From NCBI GenBank assembly GCA_027596195.1, contig JADGJG010000273.1:1-26268 (forward strand): 26,268 nt of DNA. Reading direction: 5' to 3'. A model generated the notes under the pieces. That model was not told where the DNA came from. It saw only the letters and a program-made list of their open reading frames with translations, and did no database searches. Below are positions 19,149 to 26,268 of this stretch, in pieces; the stretch's first letter is position 1; every line of letters starts with the position of its first letter. The position numbers were made by a program, and so were the translations under genes. This DNA is from Podochytrium sp. JEL0797. Lineage: Eukaryota; Chytridiomycota; Chytridiomycetes; Chytridiales; Chytriomycetaceae.

Positions 19149-22100
19149 ATGAACGACTACGACTCGGACTCGTCCAACGAGGACATGGAGTGTCCGCTGT
19201 GCATGGAGGAGATTGACCTGGGCGACAAGTACTTCAAGCCGTGTCCGTGCGGATACCAGGTGAGGGGGGATACGGATACCCTGTTGCTATAGTGTTCTCA
19301 CACACTTGTCCAGATCTGTCGTTTCTGCTGGAACCACATCAAGGAGGACCTCAACGGGCTGTGCCCAGCGTGTCGGAGACAGTACACTGAGGAGCAGATT
19401 GAGTTTACGCCAGTGTCTGCAGACGAGTAAGTTTTTTTGTTTTGTTTTTATTTTTATTTTTATTTATTTCTTTGGACAGACTCTTCCGGATCAAAGAGGC
19501 CAAGAAGCGGCGCGAAAGAGAGCGCAAAGAAATGGACAACGCGGCGAGGAGACACCTGGCGAATGCCCGCGTTGTCCAGAAGAACCTGGTTTATGTCGTC
19601 GGATTGCCAGCAAAGTTTGCGACTGAAGAGGTGCGTTTTATTATTATTTACTATTTATTTACTATTTACTAAAAGTGCTTTGTTTCAGCACCTCAAATCA
19701 AACGACTTTTTTGGCCAATTCGGAAAAGTCGCTCGCGTTGTCATCAACCGCAAAGGCCACGGCCACACTCCCGTCGTCGCCTCGTTGTCTGCCCTCGGCG
19801 TCTTTGTCTTTTACTCAAAGAAGGAGGATGCAATCAGAGCAATCGATGCCGTCGATGGAACTGTGTTTGACGGAAACAAAGTGCTGAGGTGAAAAAATAT
19901 TCCCTTTTTTTGTGGTGTTGTTGCTCACTGCTTTCTCCGCTTTCTCCAGAGTCACCCACGGAACCACAAAGTACTGCCAGTTCTTTCTCAAGAATCTGCC
20001 CTGCCAGCACTCCGTGTGCCAATATCTGCACGAGCCCGCCGAAGAGGCCGACACTTATGCCAAAGAGGAGCTGTCGCGCCAGGCCATTCGCGACCGCAAC
20101 CCACGCCCCGTTCCATTCCCGACCTTGATGGCGTACTTCAGGAAGGATGAGAAGGAGGAGAGTGCGTTGCCTGCGACGGCGAGCTGGTTCGTGGTTTTTT
20201 TTCGCAAAACATCTGGACCCCCTCCCCCCCGATTCTTGTATCCGCAAATGCTCAACTTCGCGTCACACTCCACAGGGCCAAACCTATTGGAACCAGATCC
20301 ACCGCCTCCCCCATCCCCCACGCCCTCCAACACCGCATCACCCCTCAACCCTCCGAATCCGACCTCTCCGACTCCGACATTCCTCGCCCACTCCAAAATA
20401 CGAACCTCATGGACCTGATTGTCGAAAAGAAGAAAAAGGTCAAGAAATCCGCCACCGGCACCCCCGTGACCAACTCGAGCGAAATCTTCACCCCGCAACC
20501 ACCCACCGTATCACAACCTCAACCCCCAGACGCACCCCCGGGTCTGTCGCAAACCCGATCACAGATTTCTCTCAGCGCAAACGGCACCGTTTCCGTTTCC
20601 AAACCAACCCCCGCAGCCGCCATCCCCACGAACCCATCTTCCACCTCCCTCCCCACTCCCGCCACCGTCCCCGACGAAGAACTCGTGCTGGGCTCCAAGG
20701 CCCTCAACCAAGACGGCACCGACGAAATTGTCCCAACCTCCATCCGCCGCGGACCCACAACCACCCCTTACGCGATCGCACGCACCGCAGCCATCGGGTC
20801 TGGGAGGAAGAAGGCGTCGCAAAAGGGGGGAGTGTCGTTGTATAATATGGGGTACATTCTGCGACCCACATATACGGGGTTGTTTGACCCGTTTTCGAGT
20901 GATCCGATGGCGTTGATTAGGGGGATGATGGGGGGTGAGGGTGAGTTTGGAGGGGGTGGTGGTGTGGGTAGGTTTGGGAGGATGATGGGGGAGGAGGAGG
21001 AGAAGGGTGGGTTGGATCGACCGGTTTGTGTTTTCCCCCCCGTCGCCCGTGGTTTCTTTGTTTTTGATTCGGACGCTTGACTGATATGTTTTTACCAGCG
21101 AAACATGTACTCGAACAATGTCCTCCCACAACCGGGTGTACAAGATGTCGAATCGCGATGGATGGAGGGTGGCAAGATGCCCGATTTCCCGGCCTCGTCT
21201 GCCCCCGGATCAGGAGGCCAATGGCCCCAACAGCCGACCCAACAACAACTCCTGCGTGAGCAAATTCTTGCCGAGAACGCACTTCGCCAGCAACAACAGT
21301 TGCGTGCTGGTGCGGGTACTGGGAACCAGTTTGGTGGTGGAGTCTCTACCCTCACCGCGCGACAACAGCAAGAGTTGTTGCTGCAGCAGCAGCAACAGCA
21401 GCGGTTCCAACAGCAACAGCAGTTGCAACAACAGCAGTATCTGGGCGGTGTTGGAGGAAACAATGCACAGCAGGACGAGTTTATGGTGTCGTATATGCGG
21501 GAAGCGCAGTTGCGTGAGAATCAGGTGCAGATGCGAGATTTGCAGATGAGGGAACGGGCTGCTGCTTTGGTGGGGGGTGGTGCTGGGGCGGGGATGAAGG
21601 GGGAGTTTGGGGGGTGGGGAGCTGCGGGTGGATATGGTGATTATCTCCCTTTTCGAATATTTGCAAATTGAAAAGCGCGTTGGTTTTCTTATCTTTTTCT
21701 CGCAAAGCTCAGGATTCGTCCCTCCTTCGCGATCTCCATGGAGCCAATACGACCCCACCTTCTACAACCCAGATGGACCCACAGATGCAGCACCTCGCGC
21801 ACATGCAGCAGAGGGAATTGCAGCGCGAGCGGGAGATTGCGGCACAGCGGGACAATCGCGAGTGGATGCAGATGCAGGCGATGCAACAGCAGCAGAGTAT
21901 GGGAGGCATGGGGTCGCCGAGTTCGAGGATGCAGGCTGCGGCGGCTGCGGCGGCGGGAAGGAGGCGGGCCTTCCCACAGTCAGGGGGGGCGCTGCGGGGG
22001 GTGGGGGGGAGGTGGGGGGGGGGGGGGGTGGTGGTGGTGGTGGTTTGGGGGGTGGTGTCGGTGTTTTGGGGGGCAGTGGGGGTGGTGGGATGGGTGGTGG

Positions 22101-24666
22101 TGGTGCGGTGAAGGGAAATTCAACACGGGTGATTGAGGAGGATCGACGGTCCAACGCGAGTAGTTCAGTTAGCAAGTCATCAAAGGCGGTAGAGACGCCG
22201 CACACGGTGGTGGGAGCTCCACCCAAAAAGTCCAAACCGGACAAGAAACCGAATGCGGTGTTTGTGATTGAGGAGCCTGAGTTCAAACCGAGTGTTCCGA
22301 AGCCGCCGCCGCCGCCTCCGGCTGCCGTGGCTGTTCCCGTGGTGTCCAAGAAGGAGAAGGCCAAGCAACGGGCCAAGGAGAAGGAGATGGTGCGACAGCT
22401 GCAGCGCGAGAGGGATTTGCAGAAGGAAAATGAACGGAAAGAGAAGGTGAGGTTGGAGGCCGTGGAGGCGGCGAGGAAAGTGGAGGAGGAACGGGTGCGT
22501 GTGGAAGCGGTTCAAGTGGCTGCGGAGGCGGCGGCTGTTGCTGCTGCTGCGAAAGCGGCGAGGAAGCAGAAGCATGTGAATGTGGAGGATGAGCAGTCAG
22601 TTGGGTCGAGGGAGGGGGCTGTTGGGTGTGGAAAGTCCAAGAAGTCGAAGCAGCGGGCCAAGAAGAAGATGATGGAGGCTGCGCAGGCTGCTGTGGAGGT
22701 GCCTGTGGAGGTGGTTGCGCCTGTTGCGGCTCCGAGGTCGATGGTGGATCGGTTGCGTATGGAGGCGATGGTGGAAAGGTTCCGCGTGAAGGCTGAGGCG
22801 TCGAGGGTTGCTCTTGAACAGTTTGATGCGACCCCGTCTGCCCCTTCTCTATCGAACGAACCGCCACCACTACGACCAAGATTCCAGGAGCCACCTCCCG
22901 TTGACAATCCGGCTTTGAGACCGAAGTTTGTGTTTCCCTCCGCGGCTGCTCAGGCCATTTCGAAGGCTGCGCAGGACGATCAGGCGCTGTTGGCTGCGTC
23001 GCAGGCGCTTCATGATGCGGCGGATAGTGCGCTCAAGTCGAGTCGTCGCAAACGGGCCAAGGAGCGGGATGAGTTGGCGGCCAAGCAGCAGGCTTCTTCG
23101 AGTGTACCGAAAGCTGTTTCGGGGCCACTTCCGTCGTCGTCTTCGCAGCAAGCACCTTTGGCGCTACCACCCATGTTCATGGAGTTCCTCGGAAAGGCAG
23201 CGTCTTCATCGAACGCGCCCAACAACATGGCGGGATTGTCTGCCCAACTATCCAACTTTGCAACCGCCCTCAACGGCCTCCCCTCCGACTTGACAGCCGA
23301 CATGAACAGTCTCGCGTCCGGCCCCTTGGGTGAACTCACGAAACAAATGTTGTCACAAATCTCGTCTCCCGCGGGACTCGCGGGGATGGCGAATATGGCG
23401 CACATGATGAACGCGGCGACTGGGAGCGGTGTGGTGGTGGATCCTGTCGATGTTTCGTTTGATTGTGAGGTTACGCCGGAAGGGTTGACGAAGGCCATGT
23501 TGTCGATTGCGGAGACTTTTTTGGCGTCGGCTGAGAGTTGTCCTGGTGGCGTGGGTGGTGTGGGTGTGAGTGTGGGGATGGGGGTTGGGATTGCTGCTTC
23601 TTCGGGTGGGGTTCCTGTGTCGGATTTCCAGTTTCAGCGGGATTTGAATACGGGGGTGTTTACGGCTGTGTTGAGCAATGGGGTGGTTGTGCCGCCGCAG
23701 CCGGTTGTGTCTCCTGCGCGGGTGGGTGGGGATAAACGGAGTGTGGTTTTTGGGCCTGAGTTGCCGCCTGGATTTCAGCGGCAGGAACCTTCGTCGTCGT
23801 CGTCTTCAAAGTACATCAACCCGTTCCCGATGGTGCATCCGAACAATGCGGCGCCGTTGGAAGTGGATTCCGAGTTTGACGAGTCGATTTATGATGAGGA
23901 GGAAGAGGGGACGGGGTACTACGACGACTCTGAGTCTGACAATGACCTTGAGTATATCGACAACAGTGACGACTACGAAGACGTGGATGAACCGGATGGT
24001 GGGATTGAGAACCCGGACCGCGCGTTGACGTTTTTGAACCAAGGATCGAGTTACATTTCCGAGTTGTTGGACTCTGTGCGGTGGATGGTGTCGAAGGGGG
24101 AAGCGTTGATTAATTCGCCGACATATGTGAGTCCGGAGGTTACACAGTTGTTGTGTACTTTGGACGCAGAACGCGAAACACCAAGGGACGTGCCGTGTCG
24201 CGAGTTGATTGAGATGCTGGAACGCGAGCGGGAGCGGTGTCAAGCGGAGTTGAAACTGGCGGACAGGGAGCTCGTGAGAGTCATGGATGTGAATCGAAAG
24301 AATGCGGGTGAGTTTGTGAAACGGTTTGGGTTTGATTCGGGGGTGATTGAGGGGATTTGTGTGTACCCTGTTGGGGTGCGCGTTTTTGATGGGGGTGTTG
24401 GTGGTGGGGTGTGAGTAGGGGGTGGTGTGATGCGGTGTTTTTTATTTTCTTTTTAATTTTATTTTCAGTTTTCTTTTGTCTATTTCTTTCTTTTTATAAA
24501 CCTTTTTCTCCGTTTCAGTTGCCCCAACAAAAATTCGATTTTGGGGAAAAAGCAAAGTGACATTGATTGGTTTGCGGGATTCGCGAAATTGGATTCACTT
24601 CTGACGCGCTTGATCCCGTTGATTGATTCCTTGTCTCTCCCGGCCACCTTCATACCTGATGGTTGA
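19149..24666 (+). CDS. NOT4: Not4/CNOT4-type RING-RRM-CCCH ubiquitin ligase with very long C-terminal extension
   Basis: Exons: 19149-19259, 19314-19426, 19480-19630, 19689-19888, 19950-20186, 20276-21023, 21099-21636, 21713 (or 21708)-24410 and 24519-24666. With the TCAG acceptor ending at 21712 the whole chain is in frame, 1647 residues. The C4C4 RING uses C15, C18, C32, C34, C39, C42, C54 and C57, spaced exactly as in CNOT4. A basic coiled coil follows, then an RRM (~109-193: NLVYVVGLP, GVFVFYSKKEDAIRAI) and a CCCH finger (C201, C210, C215, H219; GTTKYCQFFLKNLPC). Known role: E3 ligase of the CCR4-NOT complex acting on stalled translation and mRNA decay. The rest is Q-rich, then a lysine-rich AKQRAKEKE coiled coil and an acidic tail. 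The last exon (FAKLDSLLTRLIPLIDSL) lies beyond a 108-base intron. Yeast and human Not4 are about 580 residues. Frame is uncertain between 21708 and 22028. Confidence 0.85.
22014..22028 (+). repeat. G15 homopolymer inside the Not4 coding region
   Basis: Fifteen consecutive G bases, flanked by further G-rich sequence from about 21983 to 22110 (G7-G8 runs and GGT/GGTG triplets). The run lies exactly where two plausible coding frames meet. Homopolymers of this length are prone to sequencing error, polymerase slippage and population length variation. Confidence 0.9.
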
Positions 24667-25307
24667 ACGCAATTTTGCTCGAATCATTGGATCCCGTTTC
24701 CATTTCCGCCAAAAATAACCCCCAGAATCTCGTGCGTCGGTTTTTTGGGTTCTTTTCCCCTCTTTGAATGTATGCGTTTCGTTTTATTATTAGTCTTTCT
24801 CCAATCTATACGACCAACCAAACGCATGCACCAAGTTTTCAAACAAGGAATTCGCACAGGAACGACATGTTGGACATGTGTGTTCCGTGTCGCTGCAAGC
24901 GTTGGAACTGGGGCTATCTCCCCACTCTTATGCTCAATGATATCGTAGAATGGGGTTGAGGAGTGTTGGAACGTGCTGTTTTTGCGGTTATTCCGCTATG
25001 AAATTTGAAGGACGTTAGCTGGTTTTTTTCGAAAAAATCTCTTATTCTCTCATTTTTAAAACTTTCCAACTCACGAACCGAACAAAATCAAACCCTCCCT
25101 CTTCCAACCACAGACCGATACAGGTCCTGCAAGTCGTATAATTTATCCTCCGACACCTGCAGATTCGAGACTTCGAAAGTAGGGGAGTAGATCACTCTCG
25201 TGCGTCGGTTTTTTTTGGGTTCTTTTCCCCTCTTTGAATGAATGAACGCGTTTCGTTTTATTTTTAGCATATAGAATCCTCCCCAACCAAATGCATGCGC
25301 CAAGTTT
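24667..25307. other. Intergenic segment with a duplicated gene 3' end and a coding relic
   Basis: Between the Not4 stop and the stop of the last - strand gene no complete gene is seen. The - strand carries a truncated second copy of that gene's 3' end (24728-24915). Between the two copies, at about 25100-25190, the - strand reads YSPTFEVSNLQVSEDKLYDL and then QDLYRSVV before a stop, which is protein-like and may be a leftover exon. T-rich tracts at 25020-25060 are otherwise unremarkable. Confidence 0.5.
24728..24915. repeat. Direct segmental duplication, copy A
   Basis: This 188-base segment matches 25196-25384 in the same orientation, offset by about 468 bases. The shared sequence starts TCTCGTGCGTCGGTTTTTT and ends near GTTGGAACT(G/C)GGGCT. 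The last 100 bases differ at about seven positions; the middle 30 bases are more diverged. On the - strand it would encode the end of a protein (QFQRLQRHGTHMSNMSF, LCEFLV, stop), nearly the same as the last exon of the downstream gene, but without the rest of that gene. Confidence 0.85.
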
Positions 25308-25384
25308 TCAAACAAGGAATTCGCACATGAACGACATGTTGGACACGTGTGTTCCGTGTTGCTGCAGGCGTTGGAACTCGGGCT
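25196..25384. repeat. Direct segmental duplication, copy B
   Basis: Counterpart of 24728-24915. It covers the last ~25 codons and the 3' flank of the - strand gene at 25308-26268. The coding differences from copy A are mostly conservative (RLQQHGTHVSNMSFM against RLQRHGTHMSNMSFL), so both copies kept this reading frame for some time after duplication. Confidence 0.85.
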
Positions 25385-26268
25385 CAAGGTCCATGTTTGG
25401 CAGGTGATCCGATAAACAATGCGTGAATGATTGCTATCCCCCTTTTTCGGTTAGACAATCCCCCCGCCCCTCAAGAATTATATATACCTTGTCCACAACA
25501 CTTTCCATCTCATCCAACAAGCACGTTGTCACATGCGCACATCCAGCTTCCAAGACTTTGAACACAGGTAGTTTGAAGGCAGCAGGCGAAGTGGCTTCAA
25601 ATTCTGTAGTTAGAGGGCCTCACTCTCCTTCACCTTCTCAACAGTCTCGCACAGCAACGTGATCCTCTTCTCTGCCATTTGCAACTTCTCCTTCGGCTCG
25701 GCGTTTTCGTCCTCCAACGCGTGTGATTTGGAAACCTTGTCAGGGTTCTGCTGCTTCATGTCTACTGTGGAGGAGGCTCGCTGCAGCTCCTAGATTTCTT
25801 TCGTTGACACATGAGGAGTTGGAACGTTCGAAATGTCAGGAATGGTTTTACGCTGCGGCGGGACGGCTGCGAAAAATAATCGCGGTCAGCGGAGCTGTCA
25901 AAACCAAAAATGTTGTGTTGCAATATTCAAAGAGCAAACTCACCATCTTGAGAGATCTTTTGGCTTTTCGCAGTGGTCCTTGGCTGGTCAATGGACTGCA
26001 CGCTAAAATTGAAGCCCCAAGACTTCAAATCATCTCGCGCACTCACGCTGCCCTCAAATTCTACGAGCGATCCAGCAGGCAGATTCACAACATGGTCGAT
26101 TCGGTTAGAGCTGGCCGATATCTTTTTGACTTCGTAAGGGACGGAGGTTTTGAAAATTGACAGTTTCGGGGTTGTTCCACTGGACGTTTGCGGTTTGGAA
26201 GTTTTTGAGGGTGTCCGGGCCAGCAAGTCGCGCATGAAGAATGCAGCGTTCGGTGAGAGGTGCATCCA
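25308..26268 (-). CDS. Partial coiled-coil protein of unknown function, with two stop-containing gaps
   Basis: The 5' end lies beyond the right edge. Reading the - strand: 26047-26268 (NAAFFMRDLLARTPSKTSKP...), a probable 51-base intron, 25944-25995 (SIDQPRTTAKSQKISQD), a 77-base intron, then 25793-25866 (AVPPQRKTIPDISNVPTPH). In that frame a TAG follows at 25790-25792, yet coding continues as a coiled coil (KEKLQMAEKRITLLCETVEK) to about 25624. There a TAA and a frame change occur. Next comes 25488-25603 (FKVLEAGCAHVTTCLLDEME), a 54-base intron with CTAAC branch word, and 25308-25433 (FQRLQQHGTHVSNMSFMCEF, stop at 25308-25310). Either two roughly 20-base introns remove the breaks or the gene is decaying. 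No family was recognised; a structural or cytoskeletal role is a guess. Confidence 0.5.

Noticed and set aside
22014..22110. Programmed ribosomal frameshift site at the G15 run
   Set aside because: No slippery heptamer plus structured downstream element could be argued; homopolymer length error or acceptor choice is simpler.
25088..25387. 99-codon - strand frame with a Cys-rich motif (ACSNTEHTCPTCRSCANS)
   Set aside because: It overlaps the last exon of the right-hand gene in another frame. The duplicated copy keeps codons of the FQRLQ...CEFLV frame with conservative changes, so the Cys pattern is probably incidental.

Overview
This window is nuclear DNA of a fungus, and the gene set points to a flagellated, chytrid-like lineage. 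Genes are compact and multi-exonic. Almost all introns are 46-108 bases with GT(G/A)NGT-type donors, CTNA(C/T) branch sites and (C/T)AG acceptors. Intergenic gaps are often under 250 bases. The proteins are recognisably opisthokont: Nab2, Not4, Vps23, uL14 and Pirh2. One long gene resembles the N-terminus of the ciliary protein ERICH3, which fits a zoospore-forming fungus rather than a yeast or mould. No rRNA, tRNA, CRISPR, prokaryotic operon or intact transposon was seen. Species cannot be named from this sequence. Exon joins were worked out by hand from frame, phase and splice motifs; no transcript evidence was available.

Left part (1-10935, all + strand): a membrane-anchored CgeB-like glycosyltransferase; a 1.1 kb gap; a Nab2/ZC3H14-type poly(A)-binding protein; a two-RRM RNA-binding protein; a 1 kb gap; an orphan protein with about seven membrane segments; and Vps23/TSG101 (ESCRT-I).

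Middle (11171-18113, all - strand): cytosolic uL14 (RPL23) with an outsized 636-base first intron; a Pirh2/RCHY1-type CHY-RING ubiquitin ligase; an 11-exon ERICH3-like protein whose tail is built from serially duplicated exons; and a small Hsp20-like gene. That gene shares a 208-base divergent promoter with a second, membrane-anchored Hsp20 gene on the + strand (18322-18954).

Right part (19149-26268): a very large Not4/CNOT4-type RING-RRM-CCCH protein (about 1650 residues, roughly three times the family's usual length), which contains a G15 homopolymer next to conflicting reading frames. It is followed by a segment holding two direct copies of a gene 3' end. Last is a partial - strand coiled-coil gene that is readable only if two stop-containing stretches of about 20 bases are removed.

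By function, Nab2, the RRM protein and Not4 act on mRNA, Not4 and Pirh2 are ubiquitin ligases, and Vps23 recognises ubiquitinated cargo. This looks like ordinary eukaryotic neighbourhood rather than a functional cluster. The most noteworthy items are the Not4 frame conflict and extension, the ERICH3-like exon duplications, the N-terminally anchored Hsp20 pair, the ultra-short intron candidates, the repeated C-rich to G-rich switches inside genes, and the 3'-end segmental duplication.
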